Part shown: in pieces, positions 1 to 7,512 of the stretch | How positions within the stretch are numbered: the first letter of the stretch is position 1 | How the letters are laid out: every line of letters starts with the position of its first letter | DNA from: Candidatus Zixiibacteriota bacterium | GTDB taxonomy: Bacteria > Zixibacteria > MSB-5A5 > GN15 > JACZUZ01 | Assembly (NCBI GenBank): GCA_024280775.1 | Contig: JAJRPM010000013.1 | Span: 124,001 to 188,000, forward strand | Length of the DNA stretch: 64,000 nt | Direction of reading: 5' to 3' | Made by a program: the position numbers and the translations under genes | The notes under the pieces: generated by a model | Told to the model about the DNA's origin: nothing | Seen by the model: only the letters and a program-made list of their open reading frames with translations | Databases searched by the model: none

Positions 1-599
1 CCTACTGACATCGCATTGACCAGCGGATTGCCGGTATAGCATTCATCAAAGAAGACTTCCCCGCCCACAGTCGGAACACCAAAACAGTTACCATAATCGC
101 CAATACCGCGCACGACACCATCAAGCAAATGCCGAACTCGCGGATTATCCAATGAGCCGAAACGCAATGAATTCAAAGAGGCTAACGGACGGGCTCCCAT
201 GGTAAAAATATCGCGATGGATACCGCCGACACCGGTCGCCGCGCCTTGATATGGTTCTAATGCGCTGGGGTGATTGTGGGATTCTATTTTGAAGACTACC
301 GCGAGCCCACCGCCAATATCAACAGCTCCGGCGTTTTCCTCTCCGGCTTTGGCCAGTAGCGCATCACCCTCACGCGGTAAGGTCTTTAGCAAGGCTATTG
401 AGTTCTTGTAGGAACAATGCTCAGACCACATGACCGAATAAACTCCCAACTCGGTAAATGTGGGCGTACGGCCAAGAAAGCCTTTGATTTGCTCGAATTC
501 ATCCGGCAGAATCCCCAGCTCTGAATACAGAGCCTCATTCACTTCCGGGTCTCCCGCTATGGGCTTTACTTCGCTGGTGATGGTATCACTGGAGGGCAT
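1..599 (-). CDS. purL: Phosphoribosylformylglycinamidine synthase subunit PurL, N-terminal part
   Basis: The frame opens at an ATG (597-599) and runs off the left edge, so only about 199 N-terminal residues are visible. PurL makes FGAM from FGAR with ATP and ammonia in de novo purine synthesis, in the cytosol. Seen: [13 protein letters not shown] at residues 55-67 with the conserved His, the nucleotide-binding stretch [18 protein letters not shown] at 106-123, and [20 protein letters not shown] at 167-186. The protein reaches these motifs without a long N-terminal domain. It is therefore the small PurL type that works with separate PurS and PurQ subunits (family knowledge); neither gene is in the window. 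Confidence 0.95.
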   Translation of the reverse strand, partial: MPSSDTITSEVKPIAGDPEVNEALYSELGILPDEFEQIKGFLGRTPTFTELGVYSVMWSEHCSYKNSIALLKTLPREGDALLAKAGEENAGAVDIGGGLAVVFKIESHNHPSALEPYQGAATGVGGIHRDIFTMGARPLASLNSLRFGSLDNPRVRHLLDGVVRGIGDYGNCFGVPTVGGEVFFDECYTGNPLVNAMSV

Positions 600-972
600 A
601 TTAGCGCTTCCGTTTTTCAGAGTTCTATCGGAGGTCAAGCTCCATGGGAGGCAAACGATTTTCTCCCGTAACGAATGCAAATATATTGGCGTTATACCGC
701 CCAGTCAATTCCAGCGTAGCACATAACTTAACCGAATTGTCTTACCGGCAGAAAACTACTCGTAGGTCGGGTTCCGGAGTCCCATTAATGGGACGGAGAA
801 ACCCGACATCCCTAAAGTTCATAGTACCTCGACCTTAAACCCGACCTACTTCCTCACCAACAGAAGTCCACCAACGAGGTAGGGTGTCAGCACGACAAAG
901 AAATGTAACAAAAACACATAATTCGCCTTTGAAGGCGAGCGCTAAAGATTACAAGAGATTATATTCAGGATT
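600..972. other. Intergenic region between divergent purL and tilS
   Basis: This 373-base stretch separates the divergent purL and tilS genes. It holds one copy of the palindromic GTAG repeat (762-849). No convincing gene or promoter hexamers are visible. The short frames here have no recognisable domain. Confidence 0.6.
762..849. repeat. REP-like palindromic repeat, copy 1
   Basis: The element begins with GTAGGTCGGGTT and ends with the inverted copy AAACCCGACCTAC. Inside, GTCGGGTT pairs with AACCCGAC and encloses a perfect 16-bp palindrome GTCCCATTAATGGGAC. The first 48 bases match the copy at 29758 with only three mismatches. A GTAG tetranucleotide next to an imperfect hairpin is the known layout of REP elements mobilised by RAYT-type Y1 transposases. 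No such transposase gene is in the window. Confidence 0.8.
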
Positions 973-2442
973 ATGGCCAGTCCAAAACGAAAGAAGAAGC
1001 TTAATACGCAAGAGCTAAACTCCGAGTTTCTTGAGCAGGACTTTGAGAGAGAGGAAAGTGTACTAATCGGTCTCTCCGGCGGGGCGGATTCGGTGGCTCT
1101 TACCGATATGCTGGTACAGCTTTCTGAGACTATGGAATTATCTTTGACAGCCTGCCATATCAATCATCAATTACGAGGCGCCGAGAGTGATGCGGACTGC
1201 AAGTTTTGCGAGGAACTCTGCGATAAATGGGAGATTCCATTTATTCAGGCAGATATCGACATCGCTGAAATCGCCAAACAGCAAAAAATGGGGCTAGAAG
1301 AGGCTGGGAGAATCATACGCTACAATGTTTTCACCCAAATCGCCTCCGAGGACAAAATAGCTAGAATAGCGCTGGCGCATCACGCCGACGATCAGGTCGA
1401 AACCATGCTTTTCCGGCTTTTTCGGGGCACCGGTCCCGCGGGACTATCCGGTATCCCTCGTCAAAGAGGGAAAGTCATTAGGCCGCTACTTTCGTACAAT
1501 AAACAGGAAATCATTGATTATCTGAATAAACGCGGACTGCCATTTCGTGAGGACAGCTCAAATAAAGATGTAAAATTCTCCCGAAACGCGATTCGTCAGG
1601 AGATTCTTCCAGCAATCGAAAAGCATTTCCCTGCGGTGCGCCCGGCGATGTTGCGTCTTTGCAATATCCAAACCGATGAGAGTGAGCATTTGGGTTTCCA
1701 AACCAGGCTCATGTATGACGAACTCGTATCAGTGACACCTGGAGGAAGTAGCATAATTGACCTGGCGCGATTCAATCAGCAGTCACGCTGGATGAAACGA
1801 CGGGTTTTGCGTTGGACTCTCGATGAGATGACCGGCGTTCGTTGCGGTGTTAGCCTCGATACTATTGACGGCCTGCTGAAAATAGCCTCATCGGAGACCG
1901 GTGGAGCCAGCCTCAAACAGGGCTACCAGGCCAAAGTGGAGCGCGGGGACTTATACATTTACACTGCTGTGCCAGTTAGTATTACCCAGAGGCGCTTCGA
2001 AATCGGTATTGATTTGGAGCTTCCCGAGGTCAATAGCTACATGCGTTCAAAAACTATTCCCATCGCTGATGCCGTTTTAACTCGCCAAAACAAGGGTTTA
2101 ACTGTTCATATAGACCCCGAGAGTTTGAGCGGAAGTCTCTTTGTCCGTTCAGCCCGCAATGGCGACCGTTTCAGCCCATTGGGTATGATCGGGACTAAAA
2201 CTGTGGGTGATTTTTTGACAGATTTGAAAATCCCGACACCTCTGCGGCCAGAGATTCCAGTTCTTTGTGACGACAAAGGGATTATCTGGGTCATAGGGTA
2301 TCAGATTGATGACAGAGTTAGATTGGACTTCAAGATTGACCATCAAGAAGAAGTCAACAAGTCCGGGCAAGGGGCGCTTGAAATTGAAATAGTTCGTAAC
2401 AAGGAAGACGAAGAATACTATGACGACGAAGACGTCAACTGA
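973..2442 (+). CDS. tilS: tRNA(Ile)-lysidine synthase TilS
   Basis: TilS converts C34 of the CAU-anticodon isoleucine tRNA to lysidine with ATP and lysine, so that it reads AUA codons. The PP-loop motif SGGADS lies at residues 35-40, followed by the N-type ATPase domain with CHINHQLRG and LAHHADDQVETMLFRL. The segment near residues 390-467 (FVRSARNGDRFSP, VGDFLTDLKIP) matches the TilS C-terminal tRNA-binding domain. The length of 489 residues fits the long TilS form. The ATG follows CAGGA closely. The 3' end overlaps hpt by 23 bases, the usual tilS-hpt coupling. Confidence 0.96.
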   Translation: MASPKRKKKLNTQELNSEFLEQDFEREESVLIGLSGGADSVALTDMLVQLSETMELSLTACHINHQLRGAESDADCKFCEELCDKWEIPFIQADIDIAEIAKQQKMGLEEAGRIIRYNVFTQIASEDKIARIALAHHADDQVETMLFRLFRGTGPAGLSGIPRQRGKVIRPLLSYNKQEIIDYLNKRGLPFREDSSNKDVKFSRNAIRQEILPAIEKHFPAVRPAMLRLCNIQTDESEHLGFQTRLMYDELVSVTPGGSSIIDLARFNQQSRWMKRRVLRWTLDEMTGVRCGVSLDTIDGLLKIASSETGGASLKQGYQAKVERGDLYIYTAVPVSITQRRFEIGIDLELPEVNSYMRSKTIPIADAVLTRQNKGLTVHIDPESLSGSLFVRSARNGDRFSPLGMIGTKTVGDFLTDLKIPTPLRPEIPVLCDDKGIIWVIGYQIDDRVRLDFKIDHQEEVNKSGQGALEIEIVRNKEDEEYYDDEDVN

Positions 2443-2983
2443 TTCAACACTTGAGATGCGCAAGATAGATATGCTGTACCGACGTGACGTAATTGAATCA
2501 CGGGTACAGGAGTTAGGCGAACAAATATCCAAAGACTACGCCGAAACCAGACCAGTGCTGGTCGGGGCTCTGAAAGGCTGTTTCGTCTTCATGGCCGATT
2601 TGGCGCGGGCTATTACTATTCCACTCGAGCTGGAATTCATCTCCGCGGCCAGCTACCGCAACGGCGCCCAACAGGATGACACGATTGCGGTAGGTCCCGC
2701 CCCGATGCTCCCTATCAAAGGCAGGGACATACTTTTGGTGGAGGGGGTAGTGGATTCAGGCCGCACCGCTGAAGCTATCGTCAGCAGGTTGAAAATTGAT
2801 GAACCAAATTCAGTCGAGGTAGTGACGCTACTACACAAGACTCAGTCTTCAAATCTATCATTCCCGCTAAAATATGTCGGCTTCGAAATCGAAGACCTCT
2901 TCGTTGTCGGCTATGGGCTGGACTATTCCCAACTCTATCGCAATCTGAATTTCATCGGGCATGTAAGCGAATTCGAAAAGTAA
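2420..2983 (+). CDS. hpt: Hypoxanthine phosphoribosyltransferase
   Basis: This purine salvage enzyme joins hypoxanthine or guanine to PRPP. Its 187 residues carry VGALKGCFVFMADL near the start, the SYRNG loop, the PRPP motif LLVEGVVDSGRTAEAI and the C-terminal FVVGYGLDYSQLYRNL, all typical of the HprT family. One oddity: the acidic pair in the PRPP motif, normally Glu-Asp, reads Glu-Gly here. The ATG at 2420 lies inside tilS; an in-frame ATG at 2456, 13 bases past the tilS stop, is an alternative start that still keeps the whole domain. Confidence 0.93.
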   Translation: MTTKTSTDSTLEMRKIDMLYRRDVIESRVQELGEQISKDYAETRPVLVGALKGCFVFMADLARAITIPLELEFISAASYRNGAQQDDTIAVGPAPMLPIKGRDILLVEGVVDSGRTAEAIVSRLKIDEPNSVEVVTLLHKTQSSNLSFPLKYVGFEIEDLFVVGYGLDYSQLYRNLNFIGHVSEFEK

Positions 2984-3291
2984 TGTTGATTGCATTGTGC
3001 TCAATTGAAACATCCGAGATCCTTTCGATTCAAATGTCTGCGCTTTTCTTAGACAAATCACAGCATATCAACCACAGAATTCTAATATTATCCCCCCATC
3101 CTCCGAACCTATCCACTATAGGATGAAGCGGGGGCTCATCACGCACGTTTTTCGTTTTTCAACATCCGCACACTGTGTCGGCAGCTATACTTTCCGTCAT
3201 CATCCATAAGGACATTTAGTTGGCCATAATTGCGCTTCGCAATATGGTTTGTTTTGGCAACTGTGCCACCAATTAAGATTGAGTTAGAAAC
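2984..3291. other. Intergenic region after hpt
   Basis: This is 308 bases without a gene. The only structure seen is an imperfect GC-rich hairpin at 3092-3134, in which CCCCCATCCT faces AGGAT, a short bulge and GGGGG. It could end the tilS-hpt transcript, but no T-run follows. The region sets the signalling cassette apart from hpt. Confidence 0.4.
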
Positions 3292-4569
3292 ATGACCGAG
3301 ATCCAAACATTACTGTGGAGAGCTGTAGAACAGATTGAAGAAGCAATCATATTGACTGATGCATCCGGAAGAATCCTCTATGTGAACTCAGCCTTCGAAA
3401 AACTGAGCGGGTATTCTCGAGAAGAAGCTCTTCGTCAGAACCCGAAAATGCTGAAGAGCGGGATACAAGGCGATGAATTCTACGACAAAATGTGGAAGTC
3501 TCTAGCCGAGGGCAAAGTATGGAACGGACGAATCTCTAATCATAAGAAAGATCACTCTGTCTATACAGCAGACGTAACGATCTCACCTATCAGAAACGAG
3601 CAGGACGAAATAATAAGTTTTATGGGCATTCAAAAAGAGATTACTCACGAAGTTGAGCTTGAAGCGCAACTGATTCAATCTCAAAAGCTAGAGGCAGTCG
3701 GCTCTCTTGCCGCTGGAATCGCACACGAAATTAACACTCCAATTCAATTTATCGGGGGCAACACAGAATTCCTCGGAGAGGCCTTCCAAGAACTCACGAA
3801 ACTAATCGACTCAGTTGAAGGGGCGATTGCCGAAAGTATATCTTCTGCAGAGGACCGTCAGAAGTTTCTTGCAATTTTCGAAGACTGGAAACAAAAGTGT
3901 GATTACTCATACTTTCAGAAAGAAATCGGCCAATCTGTCACTCAAACACTTGAGGGCGTACATCGCGTCTCCTCGATTGTCAGCGCCATGAAGGACTTCT
4001 CGCACCCTGACGATGGCGAAATGTCGAAGGCAGACATAAATGACATTATCGCAACTACATTGACGGTCGCAAGGAACGAATACAAGTACGTTGCCGATGT
4101 TGAGGTTGAACTAGATGAAAACCTGCCCGAGATAGATTGCCTGCGGAACAAACTACATCAAGTGTTCTTGAATCTCTTAGTCAACGCAGCTCACGCTATT
4201 GAATCCAAATTGTCCGACACAGACGAACAAAGAGGTAAGATAGTAATCACTACGTGCGAGCAAGACGATCATGTAATTGTAACATTCACTGACAATGGAA
4301 CCGGAATCAAGGAAGAACACCGCGAGCACGTCTTTGAGCAGTTCTTCACAACAAAAGATGTGGGACGAGGAACCGGCCAAGGTCTGGCGCTTTCGCGAGC
4401 GATAATCGTCGAGACTCATTTTGGCGCTATGAGCTTTACCACAGAAGTGGGGGTTGGCACGACATTCATTATTTGCTTACCGATTAATCAGAAGCCATCA
4501 TCAAACTCTCGAGAAGCCAGTGCGATTACTTGTCAGCCCAATGATTGCGACCGATCTGAGAATAAATAA
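3292..4569 (+). CDS. PAS-domain soluble sensor histidine kinase
   Basis: This 425-residue kinase has no membrane segment, so it should sense a cytoplasmic signal. A PAS domain covers about residues 10-125 (AIILTDASGRILYVNSAFEK, then FMGIQKEIT). The phosphoacceptor His145 lies in SLAAGIAHEINTP. The ATPase domain shows an N box (HQVFLNLLVNAAHAIE), a G1 box (DNGTGI) and a G2 box (GRGTGQGLALSRAI). The next two genes on the same strand encode response regulators, so the three probably form one pathway (inference). The input signal cannot be read from the sequence. The tail after about residue 400 looks disordered. Confidence 0.92.
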   Translation: MTEIQTLLWRAVEQIEEAIILTDASGRILYVNSAFEKLSGYSREEALRQNPKMLKSGIQGDEFYDKMWKSLAEGKVWNGRISNHKKDHSVYTADVTISPIRNEQDEIISFMGIQKEITHEVELEAQLIQSQKLEAVGSLAAGIAHEINTPIQFIGGNTEFLGEAFQELTKLIDSVEGAIAESISSAEDRQKFLAIFEDWKQKCDYSYFQKEIGQSVTQTLEGVHRVSSIVSAMKDFSHPDDGEMSKADINDIIATTLTVARNEYKYVADVEVELDENLPEIDCLRNKLHQVFLNLLVNAAHAIESKLSDTDEQRGKIVITTCEQDDHVIVTFTDNGTGIKEEHREHVFEQFFTTKDVGRGTGQGLALSRAIIVETHFGAMSFTTEVGVGTTFIICLPINQKPSSNSREASAITCQPNDCDRSENK

Positions 4570-4696
4570 TAGTGGAGTGTATAAGAAACATCGAATTATT
4601 AGGGACACATTTCGTCTAAGTCGATTATGTAAATAGCATAAATTAGAGCATTGCGCATTTTTGGCGCCACTTCAAGGTTATGCTCACAAAGGAACA

Positions 4697-5920
4697 ATGC
4701 CAAGTATATTAAAGATAATTTTTGTGGATGACGACCCCAACCTGCTCAGTTCATTGCGTAGGATGTCGCATACTAAACGAGAGGAATGGGAAACTTCTTT
4801 CGCTAATTCCGGCGCAGAAGCGCTTGAAATTATGGCTCAACAGCGCTTCGATGTAATTGTCGCAGATATGCGGATGCCCCAAATGGACGGAGCCGACCTA
4901 CTGAGGAAAGTCGCGGAGCTGTATCCCGACACCCTTCGTTTCGTCCTTTCGGGACACTCCGACAAAGATTTGATACTAAAAGCTATACGCTGGACCCACC
5001 AATTCCTTGCCAAACCCTGCAACTTTTCGGTGTTGCACCAGAAGATTCAATCATCTTTGGCGTTGAGTAAGGCCCTCGACGACCACAAACTTCATGAGCG
5101 CCTTTCGTCAATCAAGAACCTGCCAGCATTACCCCAATCTTATGAGCGCCTGTGCGCTGAACTGGAATCTGATGAAGGCACAATCAAGAGCGCCGCTAAG
5201 ATTATCTCGAGTGATGTCGGCCTGACAACGAAAGTACTACAAATCGTTAATTCAGCGTTCTTTGCCCTGCCGCGGCATATACAGAGTCTGGAACAGGCCG
5301 TGGGGTTGCTGGGCTTAGAGACTATTCGGACCCTGACTCTGATGTCCGGTATTTTCAATGATTCCAAGGGAGCCCAGATTGGGGCAATCTCGGTACAGTC
5401 GCTGTTCGGGCATAGCGCCAAAGTTGGCGCAATAGCAAAGAAAGTTGCAAAAGAGCTCGGCCTTCCGCAAGAGACTATTGACGACGCCTTCTTTGCCGGC
5501 GCCCTGCACGACGTTGGTCATTTGATTATCCTGCATGAGTTTCCTGATGAGCTAAAGGAAATACAAACCCTTCAATCACAAGAAGGATTGACCGCGACTG
5601 AAGCAGAATACGCTTGTATAGGGGTTTCCCACTCTCTCATAGGCGCATACCTACTTGCTCTATGGGGCTTGCCTCACTCGATAATTGAAGCAGTTGCATT
5701 CCATCACGAGCCAGCGGAGTGCTACCACGGTGAAATCGATATTGCAATTGTAATCTATCTTGCAGAGGCATTGGCAGTAACCGAGCAAGAACATGATTAT
5801 GACGAGTTCGTATCTCGCCTGGATATGAGTTTCATTGAACGAATTGGAATAGAACCAAAACTAAAATCACTCTTTGCAGAATGTAACATTGTTGCCGAGA
5901 GTCAGGAAAGCGCATCATAA
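4697..5920 (+). CDS. Response regulator with REC and HDOD output domains
   Basis: The N-terminal receiver domain has the acidic cluster VDDD at residues 10-13, phospho-acceptor Asp57 in VADMRMPQMDG and a Lys in FLAKPC. It is followed by an HDOD domain (SIKNLPALPQSYERL, then VGLTTKVLQIVNSAFFALPRHIQSLEQAVGLLG with a short break in mind, then LHDVGHLIILHEFP). HDOD proteins are regulators that need no DNA-binding domain; how this one acts is unknown. I chose the ATG at 4697 because AAAGGA sits just upstream; a TTG 12 codons earlier is less likely. The stop overlaps the next gene as TAATG, so the two regulators are translationally coupled. Confidence 0.9.
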   Translation: MPSILKIIFVDDDPNLLSSLRRMSHTKREEWETSFANSGAEALEIMAQQRFDVIVADMRMPQMDGADLLRKVAELYPDTLRFVLSGHSDKDLILKAIRWTHQFLAKPCNFSVLHQKIQSSLALSKALDDHKLHERLSSIKNLPALPQSYERLCAELESDEGTIKSAAKIISSDVGLTTKVLQIVNSAFFALPRHIQSLEQAVGLLGLETIRTLTLMSGIFNDSKGAQIGAISVQSLFGHSAKVGAIAKKVAKELGLPQETIDDAFFAGALHDVGHLIILHEFPDELKEIQTLQSQEGLTATEAEYACIGVSHSLIGAYLLALWGLPHSIIEAVAFHHEPAECYHGEIDIAIVIYLAEALAVTEQEHDYDEFVSRLDMSFIERIGIEPKLKSLFAECNIVAESQESAS

Positions 5921-7128
5921 TGGAAGCTAAAACTCGAAAAGCGCTATTTGTCGACGATAACGTTAATCTGTTGGCAGGAATCAAGCGCCAGTTTCGCAGA
6001 AAGTACGACGTATACACCGCTGAGGGAGGAGCCGCCGGACTCGATGTCATTGCAGAGCACGGCCCTTTCACAGTGATAGTCTGTGATATGAAAATGCCTG
6101 ATATGAACGGGATTCAGTTCTTTACTCATGCACAACAGATTGCGCCTGAATCTGTTCGTATCATGCTAACTGGGAATGCAGATCTCGGTACTGCTATGCA
6201 TGCAGTCAACGAGGGCAATATCTTCCGCTTTCTGCTGAAACCCTGTGAAAAAGCAACCATAGAATGGGCGATTGATTCGGGGATAGAGTTCTACGATCTC
6301 AAGAGGGCCGAAAAGGAATTGCTGGAAAAAACATTACAGGGTTGCGTACGCACTCTGACCGACATGCTGTCTCTCTCGAATCCGCTGGCATACAGTCAAA
6401 CATCACGTATAAGCGCATATGTGAAACGAGTTGTGGAGCATTTGAATCTCGATAATAGGTGGGTTTATGAGCTAGCCGCTTCGCTATCACAAATCGGTTG
6501 TATCAGTATTCCGCGAGACACACTAGAGCGTGTATCAGTCGGCGGGGATCTGTCTGCGGAAGAAACGGAAATGTACCGCAGGCATCCCCAAATTGGCCAG
6601 GAGCTGGTCAGCGCCATACCGCGCCTTGAAGCTGTTGGCGAGATAATCGGTTCGCAGTTTACGTGGACTGGACGCAACACTCAGTCAGATATCAAAGAGA
6701 GTACCCCGGTTGAGATTGGTAGCGAGATACTATCAGTTGTCTCTGAATTCGACAATAAGGTGTGTCAGGGAATCTCAAAGAACCAAGCAATCACCGACCT
6801 GAGAAAAAGCGACAAGGCTATCTCCGAAGCTCTTATTGAAGCGTTAAAGTGCATCGAAATCGCCGGAACTGATGTTCAGACACGGATGGTCAAAGTTCGA
6901 GACCTGACAGACGTGATGATCATAGCCGAGGACCTTTATTCCAAGCAAGGCACTCTAATCGCCAGTAGCGGGCAGGAATTGAATCCTACTGTGCGCACAC
7001 TTCTTTCAAACTATGTTCTAAGGAAAGAGATTGAAGAGGACTTGCGCGTCTACAACCGCATTTCGGGTGTCACTTCGGACAGTGAGTCTACCGCAAGCAT
7101 TGAGACTGCCAACGAGGCCTCTTCATAG
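5920..7128 (+). CDS. Response regulator with REC and degenerate HD-GYP-like domain
   Basis: A receiver domain occupies residues 1-125, with LFVDD and phospho-acceptor Asp56 in VCDMKMPDMNG. The region from about 140 to 260 follows the HD-GYP fold (NPLAYSQTSRISAYVKRVV, LAASLSQIGCISIP, then MYRRHPQIGQELV). The HD pair expected in the LLHDIGKIGIP-type motif is replaced by Ser-Gln, and the HHE and GYP motifs are gone. It is therefore unlikely to hydrolyse cyclic di-GMP (inference). A C-terminal stretch (KVRDLTDVMIIAEDLYSKQG) resembles the extra module of RpfG-like regulators. The stop codon is embedded in a short tandem repeat. Confidence 0.85.
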   Translation: MEAKTRKALFVDDNVNLLAGIKRQFRRKYDVYTAEGGAAGLDVIAEHGPFTVIVCDMKMPDMNGIQFFTHAQQIAPESVRIMLTGNADLGTAMHAVNEGNIFRFLLKPCEKATIEWAIDSGIEFYDLKRAEKELLEKTLQGCVRTLTDMLSLSNPLAYSQTSRISAYVKRVVEHLNLDNRWVYELAASLSQIGCISIPRDTLERVSVGGDLSAEETEMYRRHPQIGQELVSAIPRLEAVGEIIGSQFTWTGRNTQSDIKESTPVEIGSEILSVVSEFDNKVCQGISKNQAITDLRKSDKAISEALIEALKCIEIAGTDVQTRMVKVRDLTDVMIIAEDLYSKQGTLIASSGQELNPTVRTLLSNYVLRKEIEEDLRVYNRISGVTSDSESTASIETANEASS

Positions 7129-7143
7129 TCGATTCATAGTCGA
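7122..7143 (+). repeat. 11-nt tandem duplication over a stop codon
   Basis: TTCATAGTCGA occurs twice in direct succession (7122-7132 and 7133-7143). The first copy contains the TAG stop (7126-7128) of the upstream response regulator. Confidence 0.85.
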
Positions 7144-7512
7144 TGCCAATTTCAATGCATGAGGGCAGAACCTATGCAGGTTTTGCTTTCATCTGCATCG
7201 ACCACATCTTGCTGGGCGCGGTTTCTGCATGCCGGAGAATTCCGTAAGAAGAAAAAGTGTCTCGTGTCTCGTGGCTCGTGGCCCGTCCCCCGTCCCAGGG
7301 TTGGTTTGGGTTGGGTAGGACAAGGCAACAATAACGTCTCTTCCTAAAACAGCCTGTGGACTTTTTCGAAAATATGCCGTATAAGTAACAAGCCGCTACG
7401 GACTTCCGTCGTGCGGTTTTCTTATTGCCTATGCCGATTCCGAGATGGAGAGGAAGCCGTCGGATTTGGCGAATGTATCCAAAACAGGACGAACATGTTT
7501 CGAGAGATGTAA
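7129..7512. other. Intergenic region upstream of ftsH
   Basis: This 384-base stretch holds the end of an 11-nt tandem repeat at its left end, then a heptamer repeat and G-rich tract at 7261-7319, described separately. The last 130 bases before ftsH should contain its promoter, but I see no clear pair of hexamers. Confidence 0.5.
7261..7319 (+). repeat. Heptamer repeat followed by G-rich tract
   Basis: Five successive 7-mers are visible: CTCGTGT, CTCGTGG, CTCGTGG, CCCGTCC and CCCGTCC. They are followed by a tract made almost only of G and T, with G-runs at 7298-7300, 7303-7304, 7308-7310 and 7313-7315. The C-runs of the heptamers place G-runs on the other strand. Both strands could therefore form G-quadruplex-like structures ahead of ftsH (inference). 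Confidence 0.75.
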
